Notes: a model not told the origin generated them from the sequence alone. DNA of 64,000 nucleotides from Uloborus plumipes (GCA_038373865.1 JAXGGA010001664.1:80381-144380), one strand, 5' to 3'. Counted from the first letter of the stretch, positions 34,430 to 46,922 are shown. Made by a program: numbers and translations.

Positions 34430-36397
34430 ATTTTCTAATATTTATTTTCTATTTTATTTTATTTTATCTATTTTTACCACTGACTCCCTTTGCGTATTTT
34501 CACACATCTTTTTTTTTTTTAATATTAAAAAATAAAATCTCGAACAAATATTTTTAACTTATTTTTTTGATTTATCTTTAATATAACACATAAACATATT
34601 AGATTAGTAAAATTTCTTAATTTTCGAATTTTGACAGATTTTCAAATTCACACAACGTTTTCATTTTCTTTTTAACCTTCGTTGTTAAGGAAAATGCATA
34701 ACCATGGGATTTTAAAGCCACGAGAATCTATGCTTACATTATGAATAGAAAAAAGCATGAAGTTAATTACATGATAAATTAGCGAGATTCAACAAGATCA
34801 TCACGATTGGTCAACTGTACTGTAAACAAATAATAGCCAAATATTTTCAGTGGTAAAAAGTTTAACAAACTTTCAGTATTTGAGTAGCTCAAATGAAATT
34901 CGCTGTGTGCGTATCCATTAATATTGTGGTGTTAAAAGGCTTTATTCCGGAATACCATTCCCTGCAAATGGCCATTGAAATTAATAACATTTTCTACTTC
35001 ATATCTTTTTCACAAGTTTTACTTAAACAGTTCGTAGACACGCGTTCAATGGAACGTTTGGAAATTTTTATTACATAAATATAGTACTGCCACTTAATAT
35101 TCCATAAGTTCAAAAAGAAATTTCCTGAAATAAATGTATTATGTGTTAACAAGTAAAATAAGTCAAATTGGTAGTTTTTGAGTCAAAAGCAAATGTGGAT
35201 ATGTTCTGGGGTATCAATTCAAACAGATATCCATTGGTACTGATAATATCTTCTACATTATATCTTAAGCTTTTCGCGACATTCGCTGCTTTGATGGTTC
35301 CTAAACACATGTTTATTGCGAATTCAAGAATAATTTATGAGTTAAATAAACAGTGGTAAATGAATTATTCAAAAGGAGGAAATAAAAAATCAACACTAAG
35401 ACTAAATATTTTGTGTACTTAAAAATAAAATAAAAGTTGAAATTGAGAGTTCGTCTATTCTAAAACATGATTCGTAGCAAAATATTCTTTGTTGCATTTC
35501 AAAAATTAACAATACTCAAGAAAAATTCCCCTGCTAATTTCCGTGAAGCTTTAAGAAACAACAAAGAGAAATAACCATGAAACATTTAACCTTTAAAAGA
35601 ATTCTGAAACAAAAAATATTTAAAATCATATTTGTAGCAACTTCCTCATTCGTTCGCTCATGTTTTACATTCGTTGTCGCAAACCCTAATAAATAATAAG
35701 AGCTTAAGCGCCCTAATGGCTTAAATCCTCTTGCACTACATTACTACATTTCATTATTTCCAGGGATTTAAAAGCGATTTATTTTTCTGCTTTTACAATT
35801 CATGAAGAGAAGAGTAAGCCTAAAAGGTAATTATTCAGAGTGGCCAGGAGGCACTGTTCTTTTTCCTCTTTTGCCATTTTTCTGTGACTTCTGCACTTTC
35901 ATTGTTCGTTGCTATTTTTATCCAGCGAATGACTTTGGTATTTCGCAGATGAAATGTGGGCCATAGGAAGTGGGTGTATTCCAAAATCGCCTGCCAATAA
36001 AACTTCTTTCAGGTACCGAAAATGCCCTTTATTAGAGAAAGAATAGATTTTTTCATAGGTCCTCAGCAAATGCCGTTAATTGCCGTCCGACTGCATTATT
36101 TTTTGCTGATCAGTTGTTCTATATTCTCTTTACATACGCAATAACTTTTCGACGAGGAGACAAGTAATAAATAATAAGTTGCATCATGGTAATTGGAAAA
36201 TGCTGAATCGAAATGTGGCACCAAACTAAGTTGTTTTTTACTTAAGGCCGAAATTTATGCGAATTCAAACATGCAGGTTTTAGATGCAATTCTAGGTTCT
36301 GGGGGGCATAGTTTACCCCCACAAGCCACCAAATAAAAAGTCATGGATTTGAAATCAATGCAGGAATGAGTGTAAAATTTTTATTCTGATGTTCAGC
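34430..36397. other. AT-rich sequence without a supported gene
   Basis: Short ORFs at 34893-35078 and 35168-35359 have no recognisable motifs. Confidence 0.6.
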
Positions 36398-36399
36398 TA

Positions 36400-36743
36400 C
36401 ACTGCAAAAAATGAACTGTTGTTTTTACAATATAATACTGGAAGCTGAGATTCCAATTTAGAACTAAAATGCACAGTAATAATCTGTAAAACTAGCGATT
36501 TTACAGTTTCTTACTGCAAAGTTAGCAATTTTACAGTTTATTACCGTAAAATTTAGCTGTATTATACTGTAAAAACAACATTATAATACTGGCAGCAGAG
36601 GTACAAGTTTAAAACTGGGAAATGCAAATAAACTAAAATTAGCAATTTTACAGCTTATTGATGAAAAAGTATCAATTTTTACAGCTTATTACTATATAAT
36701 TCGCTGCTTTATACTGTAAAAACAACATTCATTTTTTAGAGTG
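36400..36743. mobile_element. CACTG-family foldback MITE, copy 5, with TA duplication
   Basis: The left end CACTGCAAAAAATGAACTG at 36400 is preceded by TA (36398-36399). The right end ...CATTTTTTAGAGTG at 36743 is followed by TA (36744-36745). The interior has the family's palindromic ACTGTAAAA units and the TTAGCTGTATTATACTGTAA block. There is no ORF. Confidence 0.85.
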
Positions 36744-37280
36744 TAGTAAGAATTAAGTTTTGAATTTAAATTTTAATACTGGCTGTAAGTTGATTTAGTT
36801 TAAAAGAATCGTTTGGTTTACTTATGAAACATGTTATAATTTGTAATAAAATACAATATAATGCACCCTTTTTCACACATTTCATAGGTATGTATCTGAC
36901 TTTTGAACAAAATATCATAACACCATCAGTAGGCCAACTTATCACACAGGAATAGCATTCATCCAGATCATGCAAAAATGTATTTATTTCTCTACAAATT
37001 ATAATCATTAATTTAAAAGCTAGGGTTTAATTTGATAAAAACACACCAGAAATAATACACCCTTCTCTTATATAAAAAGTTTAAAATAATTTTTACGAAT
37101 AGTATTTATAATTAAAGTTTTTATGTATTTACTTTAGTTAAAGCGTTTTACTAAAAGTGTCTAGATCTTAAATTGTTTTCGATGTGTTTGTCAAGGAAAT
37201 AAATTTGAGTAATTTCACGATCCGATTACGCAAAAAATGACAACGTTATGTAGTTCCGACGTTACATTAAATGTTTTGTA

Positions 37281-37668
37281 TATCGCACCCTTGCTACAAA
37301 AGTGCCACAACTCAAAAAATGTAATTTTTGAGTTATGACCGTCATTAGACGTAGTTTACACGTCTCTGCCAATCTTCAAAAGAGCCAGAAGTTGCATTGA
37401 AAAATCAGCCGCAGAAGGGCAGTTATCGCGTTTTGTTGTTATCAAGATGCATAGGACCCCTTCCACTGAAAAGCCACATCTTGAGTTGTCGTCCAGCCGT
37501 CGTAGAGTAACGTGCGTAACTAACGATCATAGTTTGAGATGTATCGGTCTTCATATTGACAAAATAAAAAATACTAAAATGTGCCTAGTCAGCCCGGGAA
37601 CAGTTTTTTGCAATTCCTGGAAAACGTAGTTTTTTGAGTTGTGGCACTTTTGTAGCAAGGGTGTGATA
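37281..37668. mobile_element. MITE with ~40-bp TIRs and TA flanks, 388 bp
   Basis: The left end TATCGCACCCTTGCTACAAA and its inverted partner at the right (one mismatch, G/A, in the first ten bases) match over about 40 bp, including AAGTGCCACAACTCAAAAAA. TA borders both ends (37279-37280 and 37669-37670), fitting a Tc1/mariner-like TA target. The ORF at 37447-37629 is short and unrecognised. Confidence 0.7.
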
Positions 37669-37821
37669 TAATGCCAATGAAGTTCAACGCCTTACAGTTC
37701 AACTAATATAAATGGTAGATAGATTATACCTTTTCAAGCATTAAATGATACGTTTTTAATGGAACGTGTTCTAAAAGATATGTTTACTTAAGTTAGAAAA
37801 CGCCCCTGATCACATGACCAG

Positions 37822-37993
37822 ACCCGTCAATTCGATTTCTGGAAGGAGGGGAGGGGGATGGTGCAAAAGGTGCATACATAATGCAATTTTATTGGAAAAC
37901 AACGAAAAACACTCCCATTTATATGCAAATACATTGATTTCTCAAAGTCAAGGGGGTAATTGACTCCCCCTCCTGACCCGTCTAAATGACGGT
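37822..37993. repeat. Dispersed CCCGTCA-ended repeat, copy 2
   Basis: Inverted copy of 15061-15228. It starts ACCCGTCAATTCGATTTCTG and ends CTGACCCGTCTAAATGACGG. It contains AATACATTGATTTCTCAAAG. No target duplication was resolved. Confidence 0.65.
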
Positions 37994-37994
37994 T

Positions 37995-39090
37995 ACAACC
38001 TGAAGTTTACAGCTGGTAGTTAAAATAATATTGATGTTATTATGTTTTAATCCATGAACTAACAAATAGGCATCAATTATGAATGAAACAATAAATTCTC
38101 ACTTTAAGTGACGTGTATTGACAAACCTTTCGAATACTTTTTGCACGCAAGAAGAGAAGAACTCACGCATTGTCCACCTGAGGTGTAATATCGTGACCAA
38201 ATGTGGTAAAGTTTATCCAGAAAGGGATAATTACTTACTTTAATAGAAACACTAGTGCGTGTCAAATTGAATTCATGTGTGTACCAATGGAAGTAATACT
38301 TTGTTAAGCAGAAATATATCGACAAACTAACAAAAACCGAGCTTGTGTGTTACGAATAAAGTTATCAAGGATAAATCTGAAATGTTTCTAATTCCGGAAC
38401 GCCAAAGAGAAAGAGGAATTTATTTTTCCAGAAAAGTAGCACATGAACCGCTTTATGGTGCCCTCTGGAATTAATCCACCCCAGGTGGATTAATACCCCC
38501 CCCCCATACCTTGTATGCGTATTTACATACGCATACAAGGTTTGCATAATGAGTTATCGGATTTCAAGGGGTGGCTTCTTTAAAAGTAAAGGACGTGCAA
38601 ACACATGTGATGCATAAAAAGACACATGAACATTCCACATTTTTTTGGACATCCTATAAATGTTCGATGTATTCGCATTTCGTTATTTGGGGCACATCCC
38701 AACGGTTGATCCTTGTGGATTACCATTTTGAACAACACTGTTGTTAGCTCAACAGAAAATGTATGTGTTCCTATGTATCTTTTCATTCATTACTTGCGCC
38801 TTTGTAAGTTACATTCTTGTCAAGCAACAGTTCCTTGAAACCCGATGAATCATTTAGGCCAACCCCGTATATACTACGTTCTTCTTTCTCCAGACTGACT
38901 TAAATTCAATTTGATTACAAAGTTTTAGAATACTAAGTTTTCAAGTTCATAAAATAATAACTGGTGCTAGAAAATTATCTTTCAATGAAACGGGTTGAGC
39001 GATTATAAATGAATTGAATAAGAAAAATGTAAACGTTTTATTAGATTTGATTGCAGAGCAAAGATGAAAAGCATTTCTACAATTTGATGG
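37995..39090. other. Sequence without a supported gene
   Basis: Apart from the two hairpins at 38471-38540, short unrelated ORFs on the minus strand (38104-38325, 38365-38547 and 38580-38786) show no domain. Confidence 0.55.
38471..38540. repeat. Two adjacent perfect hairpins flanking a poly-C tract
   Basis: The first stem is 10 bp (TTAATCCACC / GGTGGATTAA, 38471-38493, loop CCA). The second is 14 bp (CCTTGTATGCGTAT / ATACGCATACAAGG, 38509-38540, loop TTAC). A C run lies between them. Confidence 0.93.
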
Positions 39091-39700
39091 TCTAGTGCAG
39101 AAGTCTCCAAGCTTTTTAACCGTCCAATACCCCCCCCCTCAACAGATAGAGATAGCTCATCATACACGTTTTAGTTCAGAATCACAGCCTTTATTTTTTG
39201 TATTGGAAAGAACTGAAGTACGTCGTAGTTTGCATTTGGAATTAAATGTTGTGGCATCCTGCAATTTTAAATCACTTTTTAAATTTTACATCAAACCGAA
39301 TTTTTACATTCGCCGGACATCGAATTTTTCTTTTAGCATCAGAATTCACATTTATTAATCACCGGGTTAAAAAGTGAAATAACCAAAATTACCTGAAAAT
39401 TGATTTCAAATTCGTTTATTTCAGTAACAGCTAACTCCATAACCATAAGCATTTCCTACTTAATTATCATTAAATATTATTCGTGAAAAAAATCCATTCA
39501 CTACCTGTAATAAACTTTTTCTTAACCTTATTAAATCTCTTATTATTAACTTAGAAATATTCTCTAAAATATTTTTCCTCCAATTCCAAAATACATCTAG
39601 TTTTTGTTCAGTTTTTTTTTTTCTTCATTTTTAAAGTTAATTTTTATTTTTTATTTTTATGTTTTTAGGTTTTTCCCTATGCTTAACTTCTAATGTTGGG

Positions 39701-40317
39701 TCATTCCATAGAAATGTCAACCTCAGCCGAAGAAAAAAAAAAAATACCGAAGAGAAAAAAGTATAAAAATAAATAAATAAATAAATAAAAATCATACAAC
39801 ATAAGAAGTTAAAAAAAAATTGAAAAAGTTTTGTATTTATCACTGAGATTAGGCATAATAAATAGCTTGTAGTGTGTTTACTGCTTGTTATTCGATGGTT
39901 ACGTTAGCCACGTTACGTTAGTCACGCTCCATCTTGAGTAAAAGCTTCACTTAAAACTAAAAAAAAAAAAATAGGATTTAATAAATGTGTTTTATGTTTT
40001 TAAAAGCTTACTTTACACATTTTTCAAATATATCATTCAATTTTTAACACTTTCTTAACTTTGAGAAATTTTTGCCTCACAACATGAGCATTAATATTCA
40101 GGGTTGCAAAAATGTTACGTTAGTCACGCTGCTATTTTGGTTGAAAAAATATCTACTGACAGTAATTTTGTTTTAATTCTCAGCAGAAATGATACATAGA
40201 TACCATGTACATTGTAAATCCACCAGCATAACTAAAAAATATATTTTATCCTTTAAGTTACAAGTAAAAACAGTTACAAAATCAGCTCTGAATGTTACGT
40301 TAGTCACTATGGAATGA
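39701..40317 (+). mobile_element. TCATTCCATAG repeat element, copy 1 (617 bp)
   Basis: The ends are TCATTCCATAG and CTATGGAATGA, a perfect 11-bp TIR. It carries several copies of ACGTTAGTCAC or variants (around 39913, 40114 and 40296) and a poly-A and AAAT run. It is the inverted counterpart of 61466-62054 over its full length. It has no coding capacity and no clear target duplication. Confidence 0.75.
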
Positions 40318-40550
40318 GAATGACCCTGTTACAAAAAAAAAAAAAAAAATAACGAAAGAAACTTTTAAACTTTGGATTAATACTATTAAGACTAAATGCA
40401 GGAGCTGGACTACTTGATGTCATTACGTTAGTCACTATGGAATGAGAATGACCCTGTTACAAATAAAAAAAAAATAACGAGAGAAACTTTTAAATGTTGG
40501 ATTAAGACTATTAAGACTAAATGCAGGAGCTGGACTACTTGATGTTATTA
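40294..40550. repeat. 129-bp tandem duplication across the right edge of the TCATTCCATAG element
   Basis: The block beginning TACGTTAGTCACTATGGAAT and ending GAGCTGGACTACTTGATG occurs twice in a row with an offset of about 129 bp. The two units differ mainly in poly-A length and a few substitutions. The unit straddles the terminus of copy 1, so it arose after that insertion. Confidence 0.85.
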
Positions 40551-41287
40551 ATATTTAAACGATTGATATTGAATTTTGCCTGATATAGACTAAATCATGT
40601 AAAAAATAAGTTAGAAACTCAAGTTAGAAACTCGCAAAATATAAATACATAACACGTTATCACAATAGAATTGAGCATACTTTACGACTTGACTGATTTA
40701 TGAATCTAATCTAAAATTTAGATACTTGAAGGTCACTTTTAGCCTGTGGGCCATTATTTGGAAACCTTTGATCCAGGGTTCAGCGTAGTGTTTTTGAAAT
40801 GACTTGCTTAGCAGATTTATTATTACATATTACTTTTTCAACTTAATATCATGGATGTAAGAATAACTTATAGTCCCGGAATAATATGCATCGAAATTTT
40901 GACGAGGGGCTGTTCCAGGGCAGGGCAATCCGTGCGACCACCCAGGGTCCCACAACTTACGAGGCTTTACTTCTACTTATTATTTCATAGATACTGCAAT
41001 AATAAATAGTTCCTACACTAAGACATTCGTCATCTACGCATCTTTCAAAAGCAGACTTGGTCTAGTTCAAGACACCAGGAAATGTCGGGCCCCGTATCAA
41101 CGCGAGACAGTGGCAAATCCCAGACATTTTTTTTTCGGGGAGGGGATATTAGTTGGAAACCATTTTTAGATACCTATTTTTTAAATAATTTCTATAAGAA
41201 TCGACATTTCGAGGGAGGAGGGATGATCCCAATACCTGTCCAGTTAGCTACAACCGTGGTGCGATAACTTTAGGTAGGGTACACTTA

Positions 41288-41345
41288 ACTTGGCAGTGTC
41301 GTAATGCTGTGATTAGAATCTTCATAGCCTCCACCATACTTCCAT
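41288..41345 (-). repeat. Short dispersed repeat fragment, partner of 2851-2915
   Basis: It contains GGCAGTGTCGTAATGCTGTG, the inverted match to the fragment at 2851-2915. It lies just upstream of the probable Helitron 5' end. Confidence 0.5.
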
Positions 41346-42165
41346 GTTATGATTGTCCCAACTATACGTTGTCAAGTTTATGAGCAAAATTGGCTGCGGA
41401 CAAAAATCTTACTACTATTATATATGCGAAAGTTTGTATGGATAGGTGGATGTATAGATGGATGTGTGTATGTTTGTTCTTCTTTCACGCAAAAACTACT
41501 AAATGGATTTTAATGAAACTTTTACCATAATGTAGCTTATACATCAGAATAACACATAGGCTATAATTTAAAACGATATTCGAAAAAGTTCGATTGGTAG
41601 CGCTTTTTTCATTCCAATTTAAGGCACATTTTTCGCATAAATCAGCGAAGGCTTCCAACAAACTAATTCAGTATTTAGTGCATCATCTCAACTCCCTGTC
41701 GATAGCTAGAATTGCGTATATCATTTCCATTTTCCGCATTAAATTTTCAAATCTTTTTTCAAATCAAATCAAAAAGTAATTTTTTTCAGCTTCATTTTTA
41801 ATATCCAGGCTTTTACCAATGCCTCCTAAGCAGGGGCGGACTGGTTCTAAAATTTTTGTGTGAAAAAAAATTCTTGCGGCCCCCTACCCAAGAAATTACA
41901 TTGTTCCCAGCCTGAAAATTTTCTAACGGGTTTCCTAAATTAAAAATTAAAAAAAAAACGGAAACTCCTTCTCGGGTAAAAAAAAAAAAAAAAAAAAGTT
42001 TTTTTTTTCTCAGAAATCCTTTATAAAATAAGTTACGCTATCATCTAAAATGTACACATGGTTTACTACTAGTGTTTTCTCTTCTAAATACCCATCACCC
42101 CCTATCGCCCCTTTAGAACTTACCGCCCCTTTGAGGAGGCCAAATCGCCCCTTAGGAGGCGATCG

Positions 42166-42186
42166 CCCCCAGGTTGGGAATCACTG
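42166..42186. mobile_element. Orphan hAT-type right terminus
   Basis: The segment ending GGTTGGGAATCACTG is the reverse complement of the widespread hAT terminus CAGTGATTCCCAACC. No matching left end was found upstream inside the enclosing 41831-45347 element, so only a truncated end is preserved. Confidence 0.45.
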
Positions 42187-43030
42187 GGTTAGAGGGTAAC
42201 GGGAGAGGAGAGATCTCTACCAAAATTTTAAATCCCTAAAACACCATTTTAGGCAATTGACCTCGTTGTTAGACAAAATGCAAGTCTTCCAGAAATTTTC
42301 GGAAATTTATCAGAATATAGAAACAGAAATTTACTATTCCTCCATAAATCTGGCACTGGAAAGTACCTATCCTTTCGTTACGCCACTCGTGAAAAGATTA
42401 AAAATTGCCATCCACCTCTAGCTATGCGGGACGATTTGCTATAACTTCTCGTATGTTTTCTTTTTTAAGGCAAAAAGCTCAGAAATTATCTTAAGTGTGT
42501 TTGTTGATTTTTGGAGAAAATAGGGCCTCATGGGTCCCCTTACATAAACGCCCCTGGAAAACTCATCGGGTGAAAAATGCTTTTATGCTTCCCTTTAACT
42601 TACGTGCTTGTACAACTGATATTTTACGTTTCATACTGGCAACTGTAAACATCGGTAGTGTTTTCTTGGAGAATATTTCATTGTTGATGAATTTTAATAA
42701 GCCCGCCTCCAAATAAATAAGTAAATACCTTAATTGCCCCTTAAATGGGAGACTCCAGCACAATAAGGCCCTGCGAAGGGCCCCTATAGCCATAATATTA
42801 AGTGACGATAATCTTTTAGAATTTTGACGTTGAGGCAGGCCGATTATGTTTTTTTTTTCTTTTTTCTTTTTTTGACAATAGAGTATAAGTTGCCGTAGGT
42901 ACGACCCTGGATTTAAGATGTTCAAATCGACAGATGTTTAAATTTTTCTAATAATTTATCTGACAGTAGTAGTTTTGGGAATGTATCTGATAACTTCAAT
43001 AGAATAATAGAGATGTCAAAAGTTTCAGAA

Positions 43031-43346
43031 AGTTCTCCTACACCATAAATTGAACTAATCGTAGCAAAATACTTTCAAACAGATTAAACATCAGTTAAAT
43101 ATTGACAATTAGCTTTTCATTTTGATATAGTTTTTTTTTTTTTTTTAACATTTACCTAAAGGCGAAAATAATTTGTCGGCGCGGGGCCCCTTGCTCCTAC
43201 ATCATAAATTGAACTAAACGTAGCACCATACTTTCAAACGGATATAAACACCAGGTAAATATTGCCAAATAGCTTTTTATTTTGCTATAGTTCTTTTTTT
43301 CTCATTTACCTAAAGGCAAAAATAATTTGTTGGCGCGGGGCCCCTT
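43031..43346 (+). repeat. 159-bp tandem duplication inside the 3.5-kb hAT-type element
   Basis: CATAAATTGAACTAA at 43044 recurs at 43203. Both units run through ACTTTCAAACAGAT, TTACCTAAAGGC.AAAATAAT and GGCGCGGGGCCCCTTGCT. They are about 85-90% similar, differing mainly in T-tract length. Confidence 0.88.
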
Positions 43347-43354
43347 GCTAGAGC

Positions 43355-43402
43355 GGGGCCCGATTGGGCAAAATCGGTCCAATCGGCCTAAGACCGGTCC
43401 TG
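43355..43402. mobile_element. Second orphan hAT-type terminus
   Basis: This stretch ends GGCCTAAGACCGGTCCTG. Read in reverse it is a CAGGACCGGTCTTAGG-type end, typical of some hAT elements. It directly follows a 159-bp tandem duplication whose units both end in GGCGCGGGGCCCCTTGCT. A partner left end was not found. Confidence 0.4.
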
Positions 43403-44173
43403 TTCATAACACTTGTATTTAAATAGTTAAATAGATTAATATTGCCATAGCTTCCAATTGTGTATTGTTTCCAATCAAATTTTTGCGATTAATTTACTAA
43501 AGCACATTAAAACATGTTTTATCTAAAGAGGGGAAAATAATTTTCCAAACACAAAAACATCATGGTTTTGTGAATTTTAATAACTTTCTGAAAAATTACA
43601 AAAAAGAGCCCTATATTATTTGCTGTAACTGCTGATCCCTTCATTGTCCCACTCTAAAGAACTTTGGATGTCTTCAGTAAAGCGAATCAAAAATTGTGTA
43701 TTTTTTAAAAATTATTATAAAGTAATATTTCAAAAGCTTTTGAATTTTGAATTTAAATTATATGAAATTTGTTTTTCACGTGCTGCATTTAAGTAACACA
43801 TCAAATAAACTGCATATAATTCCCTTTTAAATAAACTATTAAACAGTTCTATAGCTCTCACTAAACTTGAGCAATAGCATTGCCAAGTACTGCTGTCAAG
43901 TGAAAAAGAGGACTCTCTAACGAATTTCGAAAATTCATTGCACATCAATTATGAATGAGATATTTTTAAAAAGTTTATGGATAAATTTAAGGTGTCAAAG
44001 AGATAGATATCGTTATAATAGAAAATTTTTTTGATCGATTTGACATGGAATTACCCAAAATTTACTTACTTAATGGAAGCGGAAGATATTTTTTGTTTTT
44101 CACAAAACTTTGCTAACTTGTCATACTCACCAGAACCCTAACATTTTTTATACTAGGGCAAAACTGAAATCGG

Positions 44174-44200
44174 AAAAAAAAAAAAAAAAAAAAAAAAAAA
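44174..44200. repeat. Poly-A tract, about 27 nt
   Basis: A homopolymer inside the 3.5-kb hAT-type element, not next to any recognisable retroelement. Confidence 0.95.
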
Positions 44201-45393
44201 CGATTTTACCCTCCGGCTTAGTGATCAAGTACACATTTTTATTTGTTTATTTTTTTTATTGCTTAGCTCAATGTAAAAACAATCAGAGCTCTATATAACA
44301 TTGTATAAATGTATCCAGAATGTAAGACATTTTTTCGTTTAAAATCGAGCCAAATCACATAAAAGGTTATATGTACATGGATATTTTTTAACGCGGGTTG
44401 TAAATCTAATATCGTAATTGCTGATTGTCTTTTGAAATTTTAAGTTGATATTAATTTAAAAATTAACAAAAAATGTTATGAAGACTTTTTTTTTTTGCAA
44501 TATATTTCTAATGAAAGGAAATATTCAGTACATTTTAAATTTAATTTAACCTTTATACTTTCGATTATTTAAAGTGATTAAAACAACAAAAGTTTAACAA
44601 ACACATGATTTAAAATATTATTACCTCGAAAAGATTCTTGTCACTCTTGATACAAAACAGATGTAATTCCATTAAGCATTTAAGAACGATGTAGAACGAA
44701 TGACTCGTTTCTGTTTCTTAGAGAGAAAATCGAACGGACTGCTAAAATTCTAAAATAACCTAATTGGTTGAAAAAAGTCACGGTTCTATCCATTGTATAA
44801 AAAATGGCGGGAAACATAACAAACACGAAAGAAGAAAAGAAAAAAAAGCTATTCAGCGCAAATCCTAGATATTTAGCTAGCGTTTTTCATGTTACTTAAG
44901 AATCTCAATACATCTTTTTCTTCGAATGGCGCCTTTTTCCTCTTTCAGCTTTTCCCAGACAGCCTCAGATGGCCATAAAAAAGGTCCCCACCCCCATATA
45001 ACGCTCCTTACTAGAAATCCCCGAAGCATCAATTCCGAACAGAGATAGCAAGAGACACCATTTAGCCCCGTAAGGCTCGTTTTGGACGAAGACCCCACAA
45101 AGCCCTTTCACTTGGTGGGTCAGTCTGCATAGTGCTGCGTGATATCAGCCTCCTACCCCCTCCCCCTAAGAAAAAGACAGTTCTAGCTGCGGACCCAAAC
45201 GTGAGAACGGCCGGCCCAACTTTTCTTTTTCGAAATAATTTTCTTTTTCTAATTTCAAAAATAAATAAATCAATAAATAAAACGGCCCAAAGTAGGTACG
45301 GCCCATGTGGAATTTTCCACATCTTCCACATGGCCAGTCCGCCCCTGCTCCTAAGTACTAAATGCCAATTACTTTCTGGTTTTTAGCACAGAA

Positions 45394-45665
45394 CAAAATT
45401 TCATGCTTGGTTCACGAAGCACTGCCACCTACCGGAGTTCTTCGAGAAAAAGAAATTAACGATTGGTTCATTTCTAAATTTAAATTAAAAAAACCAACCA
45501 ATCAAAAAATTTAATTCGAACATTGTTTGGATCCATCGCCAATAGCTGCAAAATTTCAGGCTTGGTTCACAAAGCACTGCCATATACCGGAGAAAGATAA
45601 ATTAATTATTGGTTCATTTCTAAATTTAAATTTAAAAACCAACCAATGAAAAAATTAAATTTTTC
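45394..45665 (+). repeat. 155-bp tandem duplication right of the 3.5-kb hAT-type element
   Basis: CAAAATTTCATGCTTGGTTCAC at 45394 (CAAAATTTCAGGCTTGGTTC at 45549) begins two units that share AAGCACTGCCA, TACCGGAG, ATTGGTTCATTTCTAAATTT and AACCAACCAAT.AAAAAAT. The sequence is part of the interrupted Helitron-like body. Confidence 0.87.
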
Positions 45666-46922
45666 ATTGGTGAAGTCGCAAGGTGGCGTTAAAAGTGGAA
45701 CCAATATCGACGGTTGCGAAGCAAATGTAATAGGTATTTAGTATTTAGGAGGCATTGCTTTTATATAGACATTGGAAACACTCGCGCGCCTACTCTCTAA
45801 CGAGCTTTTACCATGATTTGTATTTCAAACATTTTGTAGTCTTGGTTGTAAGTAGAATATTTATCCTTAAGCAATGTGTTTTTTTTTTTTTTTTTTTTGC
45901 TTTGAAACGTGCAAATATTACTTTGTAGAATAAATTGTATTCCTTTATTGATAGATTGTTCACTGCATCAATTATTTTCGCAAGTTTTGTAAGTATGTGT
46001 TTTAGAGTATCGGTAACGTAATCGTTTGAAGAGATTGGCAACTAATAAATGGATTAGGTTCATTATTTTCCAATTTGATGGAGCTTTAAATACAACTTAA
46101 CGGCATTTCTTTAATTTGTTTGCATTGATTGGGCACTTTCTCGGGGTACTTACAATTGGGTAGTTTCTTAGTATCCAACTGAACAGGAATTTGCCAAATT
46201 TAAAGATTTTAATAACTGAAATTCTCGGAGATTTTTTCAACTGACACCAGTTTTTGTGCCAAAGACTACGTAATAATACTTCACTTCTTACACGACGTAA
46301 CTAAAATAAAACGATTATCTTCTGATATTTATCTACTGCTGCAAAATCTTAATTATCGATGTAATACTCCCACATTTGAAAAGTTCAGTTTTTTTTTCTT
46401 TTGTAGCAGTATCCATTAAAAACCTTTTTAAAATTATATAAAAACGTAAAGTAATCCGCATACTAAATTAGTAAACCCTTAAACAAGATTAAAATTACCA
46501 TTAATTTGCGTTTTTGCACAAATAATTGTCAAATTTTTCCATTAACTTCGAAATCATTTAGGACAAAAACTTTTAGCATCATTTTATGGTCAGCAATAGT
46601 ATCTCGGCATTTGATGATTATTTCTCTGTGAAAAAATAGTGACATAATAATACTTAATGTATTTTTATAAAGTAGGGAGAGGAGCAAAATTATCTTAGGT
46701 ATAACAAAACAGTTACCGCAAATTTGGCGATATTTTAAAAATCGTCAAAGCGGTGTGTTTTGAGCTCTTTCAGTTCAAAAAAAAAAAAAACAAAAACAAA
46801 AAAAAAAAAAAACAAAAGGTGAGTATAAATTGTTTCTTAATATTATTACTGACTCAGGCAACGCCGGGTATTTTTGCTAATAAATCTATATGGGGCTTTC
46901 AGAATTTATGCAAGTAATTTGT

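Larger units (their letters stand above)
39098..40770. mobile_element. Probable hAT-type element with a nested repeat
   Basis: The left end CAGAAGTCTCCAAGCTTTTT (39098) and the reverse complement of the right end, CAAAGGTTTCCAAATAATGG, form an imperfect TIR of the common hAT pattern CA.AGGTCTCCAAA. The flanking octamers GTCTAGTG and ATCCAGGG agree at 5 of 8 positions, compatible with a diverged 8-bp duplication. The interior holds the TCATTCCATAG element (39701-40317) and its duplicated right flank. There is no coding capacity. Confidence 0.5.
41831..45347. mobile_element. hAT-type element, 3.5 kb, perfect 14-bp TIRs and 8-bp TSD
   Basis: The termini CAGGGGCGGACTGG (41831-41844) and its exact reverse complement (45334-45347) are flanked by the perfect duplication CTCCTAAG (41823-41830 and 45348-45355). 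CAGGGG-type TIRs with 8-bp TSDs are characteristic of hAT elements. The interior contains orphan ends of other hAT elements (42166-42186 and 43355-43402), a 159-bp tandem duplication and long poly-A/T tracts. The longest ORF (42563-42925, minus, 120 codons) resembles no hAT transposase. The element is therefore nonautonomous, or its gene has been lost or replaced by nested insertions. Confidence 0.88.
41407..46880 (+). mobile_element. Probable Helitron interrupted by the 3.5-kb hAT-type element
   Basis: The 5' end TCTTACTACTATTATATATG at 41407 follows A (41406) and leads into GCGAAAGTTTGTATGGAT and CACGCAAAAACTACTAAATG, a typical Helitron 5' region. A candidate 3' end is CTAA (46877-46880) before T, preceded by GGCAACGCCGGGTATTTTTG. 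That sequence resembles a Helitron 3' hairpin with one mutated stem position. Subtracting the hAT insertion leaves about 1.95 kb. The link between the two ends is inferred; the 3' assignment is the weaker part. Confidence 0.45.

Noticed and set aside
40910..41100. Another hAT element starting CAGGGCAGGGCAATCC
   Set aside because: The left end looks hAT-like, but I could not identify a convincing right end or 8-bp duplication.
42563..42925. 120-codon minus-strand ORF inside the hAT-type element as a transposase remnant
   Set aside because: The product is lysine/leucine-biased, includes a poly-K stretch from a poly-T tract, and shows no hAT motif.
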